DNA of 64,000 nucleotides from Phoronis australis (lineage: Eukaryota; Phoronida; Phoronidae), in assembly GCA_002633005.1 (NCBI GenBank), contig NMRA01000005.1, positions 1,290,319-1,354,318 on the forward strand, in the 5' to 3' direction. This document shows positions 1-8,974 of the stretch, piece after piece; position 1 is the first letter of the stretch, and every line of letters begins with the position of its first letter. A program made the position numbers and the translations under genes. The notes below the pieces were generated by a model, which worked only from the letters and a program-made list of their open reading frames with translations, had not been told where the DNA came from and searched no databases.

Positions 1-742
1 TACTGAAATTACCCACCATCAAACATTTATGGCACAATGAAACAACAACGACCTGTAATTTTTTATTTTTTTGAAGTACGACCACCAGTCATTTTGAATT
101 TAAATCAAACACAACCACCCATAAATTTTTATTTCAACTGCCGTCCCCCCCCTCCCATACGGATTTTACTGGAACAGCCCTTAGATGTTTGGTGTCGCTG
201 GTTTGACAAAAAAATTTAAAAACTTGTACTGCGGTACATATGTCGAATCTACGGAAAGCCTGTACAAAAAATTCAGAACACTTTCTTCTATGCAAGAATT
301 AAAATAAAGTCCAACACGTTATTTTCACTTTGCTGGGCCAAAAAAAACAGCATTTTCACTTTGTATTGAGACTAAAATGTGCACAAGGACTTCTTACACT
401 CGTAGATACGTATATACATAAGGAACTCATAAATATTTCATACTATGCCAGGATCAAATTATGTGCCGGCAAAAGTCTAACCACTCCAGGGGCACGTGAC
501 CATTCGGTAGCCTGCGACAAATTCGATTTCTGGTCCGTAATATCATCTTTTGTATTCATCTATACCAATGAAATAGAATGTACAAAAACAGCAAATGGTT
601 TAAAGAGACTCCTGGGAGATTTTTTGTAACGCGATTCAACTGGTCGTGCTTTTTCACTTCGCTCGTTTTTAATTATGACGAGTACCGTACTTGCGTACTC
701 TCAGTTGACCTTAATTACTAAGTCTTGTCTGTACTATTATAG
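1..742. other. Left-edge non-coding stretch, probably intron
   Basis: I see no convincing exon here. Open frames occur but have no family resemblance and no flanking splice signals. The stretch ends in a pyrimidine-containing acceptor (tgtctgtactattatag) just before the exon at 743, so the most economical reading is that it is intron of the gene whose 3' exons follow. Confidence 0.45.
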
Positions 743-859
743 TTGATCAAGTCTGTGGTGATCATGCTGAACTCTCAGCTGGAGGTCTACAGAGAAATCC
801 AGGAAGTTGAAGACCGGGACATGACTTATGAAGAATGGTGCTCCGAGGGATTGAATGGG
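743..859 (+). CDS. Unrecognised gene, first visible exon
   Basis: Begins right after the acceptor AG at 741-742 and ends at GGG before the donor gtgagc at 860. It encodes 39 residues starting LIKSVVIMLNSQLEVYREIQ and ending EEWCSEGLNG. An internal ATG exists at 764, but there is no promoter-like context, so I treat this as an internal exon. Confidence 0.65.
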
Positions 860-3366
860 GTGAGCTTCGCGATTCATTCGTGTGTGTGGTTTTTTATCTT
901 GACAATTGGAAAGATCTTTTTTCAAACAGATCTGTTTTAGCTTGATGTGTTAGCTTTGAAGCAAGTTAAAAGTTATGATAAAAAGTATTACGTACTTTGA
1001 AAATGCTTAGCCTACAAAATTTAGGCTTAGTCTTGTTTCGCACAATGGGTGCTGCACTCCCCCTTCCTTTCGGTAAATCTGTATAGTCCTTATGATAGCA
1101 CAAACCACTGACCTAGTTATGTTTGTGGCCAGTTTCTTTTGTTTGGGGACTGGAGTACAGAGACCATGCATTCTTTACACAATAGGTTCATCTGGCATGT
1201 GCATGTGATGAAATCTCGTGAAAGGTTTGGAGTTATTTGAATAATAGAGCTCTTGATGCAAATGTTATATTTCATTCTGGGCTAAATGTGCTTTAGTATG
1301 TATTATGTATAATTTAGTGACCTGTAGCAACTCCTTTTTTCATGTAAAATATCGATTGTGGAAATAAAATCTAATTTCGAGGTCTACTGTATTATTGAAG
1401 CTACTTTCTGTTTATAAGACCAATTTTGATACAGACCAATTCTCGTTACAAAACTGATCTTGGCTTGTTCCTTGCTCATGGGTGAAGTAATCTTTGTACT
1501 TGGGAACAAATGATATTATGTTGTTGCTCAGGGCCATGCTCAGTGCATAAGATAACCCTGCCAATTTGCATAAGGTGACCCTGCCAATTTGCATAAGATG
1601 CTCCTGCCAATTTGCATAAGGTGACCCTGCCAATTTGCAAAAGGTGACCCTGCCAATTTGCATAAGATGACCCTGCCAATTTGCATAAGATGACCCTGCC
1701 AATTTGCATAAGATGACCCTGCCAGTTTGCATAAGATGACCCTGCCAATTTGCATAAGATGACCCTGCCAATTTGCATAACATTACCCTGCCAATTTGCA
1801 TAAGATGACCCTGCCAATTTGCATAAGATTACCCTGCCAGTTCTTCCCTTGCCCAGAAACCACTTCTTATCGGAGTAAGCGACAAATCAAGACCAATTTT
1901 ATAATAGAAAGTGGACCAAGTCAGAGGTTGTTTTTTGATTTGAGGACCCTCCTCCCCTTTAGTTAGTGGGTGTGGCTTTCACCTTGTCATTACTGCTGTG
2001 TACTTCTAGTGTTTTCTGTTGAACTACTTCTCTCTACAGGTCACGCCCACTAGACAGTCGACCGTTAGGGGGAGATGTGTTGAGTTTCTACGTCAGGGTC
2101 TACTGTTTCTCCACCTGTTGTCGTTGCATGACGCCATGTTTGCCGATCACCACTTTGAAGTCGAACACCAGTTTGTCAACTTCATTTGTGGTATCAGGCC
2201 TATTTACAAGCAGTTCGCCAACGTTTCAGAGTTTGAAAGTAAGAACTTGCACTCGTTATATTTCAACCCATTTGGTTTCTGCTACCAAGTTCAGTTGAAC
2301 CGCATTACAAAGAACCTCCCGCATCTTTCCTAGAGCATTTTATTGTAACCAACTCTGCTTTTCAGAAAAAATAAAAACCATTAAAATTGTGGACTTGAAT
2401 GTTATAAGCGGCGAACGTTCTAAACTAGACATGTTGTAATGCGGTTCGACTGTAGTGTTGCTAGTGACTAGAGCCGAATGACAAGTGTCGTAGATCCTAG
2501 TTGTAACATTCTACAGGTTATGGTCTGAGATTGCCAGAAGTGCTCAAAAGTCAAATCAGAGCCTGGAAGTGTAGTGGTAAACCAAACCTTGACAGATGTC
2601 ACTAAGGTGTTGCCTCCGTCAAACAAGATTGAATCATTAATGGTCTGCGAGGACACGTGGCAAAGAGAGGCAATGCTGAAGAGAATAAACAAAGGTCCAC
2701 TATATAATTTGAAATTTTGCTTGCTCCCGTCTATTTTAAAGCTAGGTATAGACTTGCGCATATTAGTCTCCCAACAAATCTTTTCTACGTTAGGCGAAAA
2801 AAGCAGAGTTGGTTATTTTCTCTTTTTGAAAGTGGAGTCGGTGGTATATTCTTTTTTTAGTTGCTCACATTTTCAAGAAACAAAATCCACCTGAGACGAG
2901 TAAAACTGATGCAGGATTTATTTTAATTTGTTACTCATCGCGTGACAAATCATGGTGTTTCGAACCTTGCCTAACTGCCTTTTTATAGTTTTTCAAAAAG
3001 AAACATGACCTTGGCTGAAATAGATGCTAGTGGGTTTTTTTGTATAGTTGATTATGAGCGCAGGTCTGAAAATGAGTTGGGATATAGACCAGAACCGACG
3101 ATGCTTTTTTTGACCTTATCTAGATTAAAACGTAAGGGCAGTTTTCTCCATTTGCGACAACCGATTCATGGAACCACGAGCAGATTGCTATATTTTTTTG
3201 CTATAAATTCTCACTATTATCTTCTCTTTCAACACATTTTTCAGTGAATGCTTTGTATGACCTTTGGGACTTCGAACAAGATGACCCTGACTTTTCAAAG
3301 GAGGAGGATGAGCAGGATAGTTCAGAGAACAGTCGAGGAGAGGTCGCTTCCATGGAAACGCAGTGA
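743..3366 (+). CDS. 3' end of an unrecognised split gene (three terminal exons)
   Basis: Three exons join cleanly: 743-859, 2040-2238 and 3245-3366. Acceptors are tattatag, tctctacag and cacatttttcag; donors are GGG|gtgagc and GAAA|gtaaga. Exons 1 and 2 join in phase 0; exons 2 and 3 split one codon (A|TG = Met). The joined frame gives the last 145 residues before TGA. The first two exons look helical and hydrophobic-rich (for example RGRCVEFLRQGLLFLHLLSL and EVEHQFVNFICGI), as in armadillo/HEAT-type proteins. The last exon is acidic (WDFEQDDPDFSKEEDEQDSS) and ends SMETQ. I do not recognise the family. The start lies left of the window, because the exon frame is open back to the acceptor. The clean phases and codon-like composition make a real gene likely; function is unknown. 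Confidence 0.72.
1552..1842 (+). repeat. 23-bp minisatellite, about 13 copies, octamer-bearing
   Basis: The core CTGCCA recurs every 23 bases from 1558 to 1834 (13 times). Each unit runs roughly CCCTGCCA-ATTTGCAT-AAGATGA. Ten units keep the exact octamer ATTTGCAT, the complement of the classical POU-factor site ATGCAAAT. Two units have a one-base change (ATTTGCAA, GTTTGCAT) and the last unit is truncated. It sits in the intron 860-2039 of the left-hand gene. Because 23 is not a multiple of three, all three antisense frames stay open and give spurious repetitive ORFs. Confidence 0.93.
2040..2238 (+). CDS. Unrecognised gene, penultimate exon
   Basis: Follows the acceptor ctctctacag and ends one base into a codon at the donor gtaaga. 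It encodes 66 complete residues beginning VTPTRQSTVRGRCVEF and ending KQFANVSEFE. It has the densest amphipathic-helix pattern of the three exons. Confidence 0.72.
3245..3366 (+). CDS. Unrecognised gene, terminal exon
   Basis: Completes the split Met codon and reads NALYDLWDFEQDDPDFSKEE, then a Ser/Glu-rich tail ending SMETQ and TGA at 3364-3366. The tail is strongly acidic and probably disordered. Confidence 0.72.
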
Positions 3367-4017
3367 TTGACATTTTTTCAGAAGGCGACAATACATTGAA
3401 TTTGTACTGACGGTCTACTTTGTATTTAGAATCATTTGAGCTTAATGATTACGAAAATATTTACGGTAGTGTCTTTACACAGTATTCCCATTACAAAGAA
3501 ATAGCCTGTGATGTGCTGTTTAGATTGTTTAAATAACTCATTCATGTCTGCAGTTGCAAGTATCTGCTTTGTAGCCTTTGAATTAACTGGTGAAATTTAG
3601 TTGCTTTGGAACAAAACGTTTCATCGATTCTGGTCTGTGGTTGTTCTGTTGATGTGTGATTTAAAAAGGATTGAGAATTTTAATAAAAGTGATTTGGGTG
3701 GGCAGCGAGTTGCAGGTTTTAAAATGAGTCGGGCACATACCAGAATTTGCTTTTTTTTTGGCCTTATAAATACACGAGGTCATGGCCAGAATTAGCTAAC
3801 TGGGCATGCACAGCTACTTCATTAGGCTAATGAAACGGACATTTACTGTCAGCCACAGACATGTTTAAGCCTTAGTTTCAGTCAAAAGATAACATGTATA
3901 TGAGAAGCCAGTGAAAATGGAAATAATTGTGCTGCTGCTTTTTTGTGATGTGATGAGCTTACATGTTGAAAATGTTATACTGGTTTATTAAAGTGAAGTT
4001 CTGCATCGATTGTTGTA

Positions 4018-4023
4018 AATAAA
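4018..4023 (+). terminator. Candidate poly(A) signal of the left-hand gene
   Basis: AATAAA about 650 bases after the stop at 3366, in AT-rich sequence. Another AATAAA lies near 3680. Either could end the transcript; sequence alone does not decide. Confidence 0.4.
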
Positions 4024-4804
4024 AAAGACTGATTTGCCTGAAGTGATCAGGACAGTGACAAAACATGAAGCATCATGACCGTTTTGTTCTAATAGTTGAC
4101 GGAATATGCAATAAATAACTCCTAACTTTGTATAAAGTTGAATTTTTTAATTTACAGCTCGTTGAATCTGCAAAAATGGCTTCTTGATTAATATTGGGGG
4201 GAGGATGTTTGCATGGGGTGCTCGTTATATTTATAGCAAGTGCATTTGGGTCAATCAAACTGTCTGAATCTCGGCATCAGGGCCAGTTATCCAAGGCTGT
4301 GACTGGCATTTTATGAGATAATCTATTGGGGTCAAATTTTCAAAAAAAATATGAGTACACACTTTGCATGGTATCTTACACTTATCCGAAATGAAAATAT
4401 CTGAACTGCCCTACCATTTGTAGTGTTTCACCATCCTTTGATATAAACCTTATCAATCGGCTACATGAATTTACACCTTCAACATTTAAATGGGTTTTTT
4501 CTTCAAAAACATTAATGGATTTCTTTTCAATTGTTTTTATTTTCAGATCCACATTTTTGGAAGTTTCAATCGGAAAATATTGGATCATATCCACACTTCT
4601 TAAGGGTGTGCAGCCCTACTAAGTAAAATTGTGCTTTTGTGAGCTAAAGTGAAATGTGAATTGTGTTTTACGTCTTGATATCTCAACATCACAGCTGGGG
4701 GTGTTGACACACACAGAAGACCAGTTCCCATGGAGACGTGAAAATAGGTCGAATCGCAAGATGCCAGCATTGCGCTTCATACGAGCCTAGAGTTAGCATT
4801 TCCC
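4024..4804. other. Non-coding stretch
   Basis: Short open frames only, with no recognisable protein, repeat array or RNA gene. Confidence 0.5.
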
Positions 4805-5496
4805 TGTGCCAATTTGTGAAAAATCGAGAACAGGGCAAAATTCGAGAAAATGTCATATCGCAAGAAACTGATGACATACGCCACGCACTTTGTTAGCATA
4901 CTTGTTAGAAAGTTTGATCGAAATTCGAGAAATGTAGAAATTGTGCACGTGGGATTTTCCAGCATGCATGAAATCAAGAACCCGCTAAAGTTACGAAAAA
5001 TATGGTCCAATCGCAAAATGACGACTAGGCTGTTTACAAGCATGCTTTTTGAAAGTTTGTTCGAAATCCCCTCTGAACTGTAGAGCAAGTTGTACGCGTT
5101 GGTTCAGCTATTGAACTGGTTCAGCCACATGAGAGCGCTGCGAACGAACAAAAGATGTCATGCACGTAGAACGGGCCGAAATTGCAGAAAGTACGTCGGT
5201 CAAATCGCAAAATGTTGACGACACGCGGTAGGGCACTGCTTAAGCATAATTTTTTAATAAATCAAAGAGATGCTGGAATGTCGTGCAGTTACCTACGGAT
5301 AAGGATATAAAATAGTAAAATTAGTAAAAATAAAACGACTCAGTTTGTCAGGGGTATGATACAGACTGCATGTTGTTCAAGCTGCCTAATTGTATGCCAC
5401 CATGCGGTCACCTATGCGATTTTATTCATATCAATCTATTCGGCAGTCATACCCTTGACAAAGAGCACATCGCTCGAAACGTGGGTAATATTTTAA

Positions 5497-5497
5497 N
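5497..5497. other. Assembly N
   Basis: A single unknown base, probably a gap placeholder. Unlike the other two Ns in the window, I see no duplicated sequence on its two sides. Confidence 0.7.
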
Positions 5498-5761
5498 AGA
5501 AAGAATTTTTTACCAGAAATATCCCGACAGCATACAGACATCGAAAACGTCAAATACTTATTCAAAACAAACTCTGGAAATCTTTTGAAAAGACTATCCT
5601 TATTTATATTAAAGGCTTATGGTATTAGACAGGAAACTCTAACATTGTAACGTGTAAATATGTATATATGTATTGAATACCCGGACATGAAATTGCCACC
5701 TATACCAAATGTTGCAATGTAATATGTACAAATGAGCTTAGCTCCAAGTGCAATAAACAAC

Positions 5762-5782
5762 CTCTCTCTCTCTCTCTCTCTA
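5762..5782 (+). repeat. (CT)n microsatellite
   Basis: About ten CT dinucleotides in an uninterrupted run. Confidence 0.9.
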
Positions 5783-6219
5783 GTTCCGGGCACTGCCTGC
5801 CCGTACGGAAGCGGGAAAATCAAGAACGACGGGGCAAATTTCCAGAAAATGCAGTCAAATCGCAAACTAATGACGAAAGCGTGACGCACCACGCAAGCAT
5901 ATTTTTTGAAAGTTTTTTCGAAAAGCATTTGAAATGTATGAGCTGCAGAATAGCTTTTTCGTACGGGAACGTGAAAAACAAAAATTAATAAGCAGGAAAT
6001 CAAGGTCGAATTCCCGAAATGCCGAGTATGTTCGCTGCTAGTAAGTATTATTCTGTTGTTTACTTATACACTGAGAAATGTAAGAGATACGCACAAAACG
6101 TTCTCAACATGTCTGGGAACATAGAGAGGCCTACCACAATTTCCTGATTCGGCACCAGAGCGGGACGTAAAAGAGGATTTCTAAACAGACTATTGGTCAT
6201 TTTCATTGCGTTCCCAGGA

Positions 6220-6378
6220 ATGACCGCGCCGCTCGTCGCGCGTCTGTGCTGACTGAGTTTTATTTTTGGGGAGCGTTTTTAAAGACGTCTACAATTGTTA
6301 GATGGGACTTCCACTGTCGTTGCGTCGTCTCGGAATATCGTGAGGGCGGTCTGTTTAGTTCTCCGAGTCCGGCCGACA
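6220..6378 (+). promoter_or_regulatory. CpG-rich, promoter-like patch
   Basis: CpG dinucleotides cluster here (for example gcgccgctcgtcgcgcg and cgagtccggccgac) against an AT-rich, CpG-poor background. It lies directly upstream of an ATG with A at -3 and a short frame ending at a consensus donor, the look of a transcription start plus first exon. Inference only. Confidence 0.35.
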
Positions 6379-6432
6379 ATGAACAAAAAAGTCTTCACGA
6401 CGCACTTCATGGTGGGAAGTGATCCAGTTGAG
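6379..6432 (+). CDS. Possible orphan first coding exon
   Basis: ATG at 6379 in good context (GACAATGA) opens a frame reading MNKKVFTTHFMVGSDPVE and then meets GAG|GTGAGA, a consensus donor in phase 0. Read through, the frame stops five codons later. It would not splice in frame to DUSP exon 2, which needs one leading base. I do not recognise the peptide and found no downstream partner exon. It could belong to a gene overlapping the DUSP locus, or be chance. Confidence 0.3.
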
Positions 6433-6765
6433 GTGAGATGCAAAGCTTAGCAGACAATTCGTTTTTATCCACGGTATTCCGAAATAACATGCTTCTTCAA
6501 AAATACAATGTTTCACATATAGGCGCACTTGCTAGTCCGCACGCGGGCGGCGATAGGAGTTTCACTGCTACCTGGCAGTCCCCCAAGTTTTTTACATACC
6601 ACTGAGGTTTAATTTTTATCCATCTCTGTCAGTTGTTCTGTATGTGAACTGAAGTAAGGTAATCGCATGTTTTAATAGTTTTTATTCAAGTGCATTTTTC
6701 AGTGACACCAGGATTGAGCCCCGATTACTAAGAATCTCGAGGAAGAAGATAGTGTTGCCACATAC

Positions 6766-6791
6766 TCGCGAGATCTTACGTTTTCGCGAGA
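6766..6791 (+). promoter_or_regulatory. Paired TCGCGAGA motifs
   Basis: TCGCGAGA occurs at 6766-6773 and again at 6784-6791. It is close to the TCTCGCGAGA core-promoter element known from animals. It lies about 1.8 kb upstream of the DUSP start codon and 0.35 kb downstream of the candidate orphan exon. Confidence 0.35.
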
Positions 6792-8213
6792 TTCTCACGT
6801 CCATCACGCACGTAGTCTACCGCCCAGGCGACATGGTGTCCTGATGCTTCAAATACAAGTGGATTGGCCTGAGTGCACTCACACTCGTTTTTCATTGTAT
6901 ATACATAATAATATCTAGTCACATGATTTTTAAAAACGCAAAATAGACAACCATGTTATCGCATACATTCCCTGCCGTGCTGGCGTCAGTGTTGTACAGC
7001 TCGGTGTTGGCCGTTAAAGTAGATAGTATGTCAGTTTGCCGATAGACGGCAATTGAGAAGCAACCGGTTCGGTCATTATTTTTTCGTCATTTCCAAGTAC
7101 GTAATTGTAATCAGTCTCTTAATTTATTCCAGTGACAGTTAAGTCAAACATGGGAAAATAATGTGGAAAGACAACTACTAAACAATGCAGCAGATACCTC
7201 GTTTTATAGAGTGGCATCCTGTGAGGGGTTTGAACAAGCGGGAAATCACTGAAGAACCATAGATTCACTTACCGGGTATAAGCAGGAAGAGATGGTATAA
7301 TTAATTACTCTGAGTTTTAGAAAAATAATGGGTGCCACAAAATGAAATCAGACTTCACATGACAATAAATACGTTTTTTTATTGACGTAGAGACAAGATA
7401 ACTAGTTTAAGTTCCTCAAAACAGACTAAAAAGTCTTTAAACCAAAAGAAATGCATTGTTCATTAATTTGAGAAGAAGATTGACCTTGCATTTCTTTGAC
7501 GTTTTTGAGTTCCCAGCGGCATTGCACAATAAATTTAAACGGCTTTCGCTAAAACCGTCGTTTTTGCCATTCTCGTGCGCGCAGAGTACGTGCCGGTTCA
7601 CGCGCCAACTTTTACAGTCAGATCAGAGGTGAAAACACAGTAAGGTCTGAGCGCAGAGTCTGGTCCACAGAAATATTGAATTTAAATTTTCGACGTTGTA
7701 CTGTAGTGAGAGTACAATTTTGGGACACTGTATATTTTAAGAAAATTTTCGAGAGTGTCGAATGTAAAGCGCCGAGGGACAACATGATGCTTAATTCCGA
7801 GAAGGTGGACCAGTTTCCATGTGATTGCATGGAACCTGTCGACTGGTCTTGCAATCTAATCACGATTCAGTGGCCATTCTTGAATAAACTGAGTTTCCAA
7901 ACCACGAACCCTGGATCAAAAACTGATTTAAAATCCCACCGAGACAAATACATAACCACATTTCTATGCCCCTCGTGCAACTACATGGTTGTTGTTGATT
8001 TTATTCGCCATTCATAAAAATTTACGATCCCTGTGGGCACTTCTCCCAACTAAATCCCAAACAAAGCTTCGGTGGTTATCGGCAATTCAGCGTTTCAATA
8101 CCTGCCTTCCTTACATTTTAGACACCCGTTTTATAATTACCTGAACAAAAGGTGAGCTTTCGCAATATTTACAAATAGCAGATATCTTTTGTACCGGTTT
8201 ATCAATCAGTCTC
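6792..8213. other. Intergenic stretch upstream of the phosphatase gene
   Basis: No supported gene. An open frame at 7676-8017 (+) has no recognisable domain and no good ATG context. A small hairpin-forming motif (TTGCCG-ATAGA-CGGCAA) lies near 7036. Confidence 0.45.
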
Positions 8214-8223
8214 CCATATATGG
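8214..8223 (+). promoter_or_regulatory. Consensus CArG box (SRF site)
   Basis: CCATATATGG matches CC(A/T)6GG exactly and lies 370 bases upstream of the DUSP start codon. Nearby are a CRE-like TGACATCA (about 8246) and an ACGTCA half-site (about 8337). Serum response elements are classical ERK-responsive sites, so one here would suit feedback induction of an ERK phosphatase. Binding is inferred. Confidence 0.45.
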
Positions 8224-8557
8224 ACAGTAAAGGAGTGATTGTGTGACATCACTAGTTTACTGACTTCTGATTGGGTGGTGCGTCGGAGCGAGTGAATAAA
8301 CATCTCGACCACTTTATCCCGCCAATGTTAACAATCACGTCAGTTCGATGTGTGTGCTGGCCTGAATCAGCTCCACATTACCATTCCACAACTCGTGTGT
8401 GCTTGCCGTAGTATTCTAAATTGAACTCATTCCCACATTCAGCTTAATCGACGACTTTCTGGTCATATGTTCGAGCTTCCATCCAGTTGAAAACGAGAAA
8501 TTTACGGCGGAGTTCATCACCGTAGACTTCGATTGTGTTGTCGAAAACTTGGGTCGA

Positions 8558-8572
8558 ATGCGGACGCGCTGA
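8558..8572 (+). promoter_or_regulatory. Minimal upstream ORF in the DUSP 5' leader
   Basis: ATG CGG ACG CGC TGA, out of frame with the main ORF, ending 20 bases before the DUSP ATG. If the leader is transcribed from upstream of it, scanning ribosomes would meet this ATG first and translation of the phosphatase could be damped. Its presence is directly visible; an effect is inferred. Confidence 0.45.
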
Positions 8573-8592
8573 CAAGAAAGTTTTGCCTAGTT

Positions 8593-8974
8593 ATGCCTGT
8601 CTTGGAATCGGTACAGATGAGCGGAGGAGATAGCTGTACACCTGAGTGGCTCAACGCCCAACTCAACCAGAGGCGAGAGCTGCTTATTTTAGACTGTCGT
8701 TTGCAGTGCGATTTTATTGCCTCACATGTTCGGGGGGCCATCTGTGTTTCTATCCCGAACTTGCTTCTGCGACGATTGAAAAAGGGAAATCTCAGTGTTT
8801 CGTCGGCGATTCAGTGTAACGAGATGAAGGAGAAGTTCAACAAAATGTGGAAGAACCACTCCATTGTGTTGTACGACGGCTGTACGACTGATATTAACGC
8901 TAACCCGAGCAGTATTCTCTGTTTACTTCAGGAGCGACTTCGGCGGGATAATTGCAAGGTCTTCTACTTACAAG
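8593..8974 (+). CDS. DUSP6/7: DUSP exon 1: rhodanese domain with kinase-interaction motif
   Basis: Encodes [12 protein letters not shown], then the rhodanese-like fold ([29 protein letters not shown]), then the ERK-docking segment at residues 57-67 with two Arg followed by two Lys, and ends at FYLQ. The donor is CAAG|gtaagc, leaving one base of a Gly codon. Confidence 0.95.

Larger units (their letters stand above)
4805..5990 (+). repeat. Degenerate, loosely tandem dispersed repeat
   Basis: A motif series of about 130 bases recurs in diverged form near 4820-4945, 4970-5090, 5165-5240 (partial) and 5815-5940. The series is a GGCAAAATTCGAGAAAAT-like block, then an AATCGCAAAATGA-like block, then a run such as GCATACTTTTTGAAAGT. 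The (CT)n run and an N at 5497 lie inside the span. I read it as old transposon or satellite material; no ORF of note. Confidence 0.55.

Noticed and set aside
1412-1817. Overlapping minus-strand ORFs with a repeating ANWQGHLMQIGRV-like protein
   Set aside because: They are translations of the 23-bp minisatellite, open in all three frames because the unit is not a multiple of three.
7676-8017. 113-residue ORF upstream of DUSP
   Set aside because: Starts at a non-ATG codon, shows no domain or coding-like pattern, and overlaps the likely promoter region.
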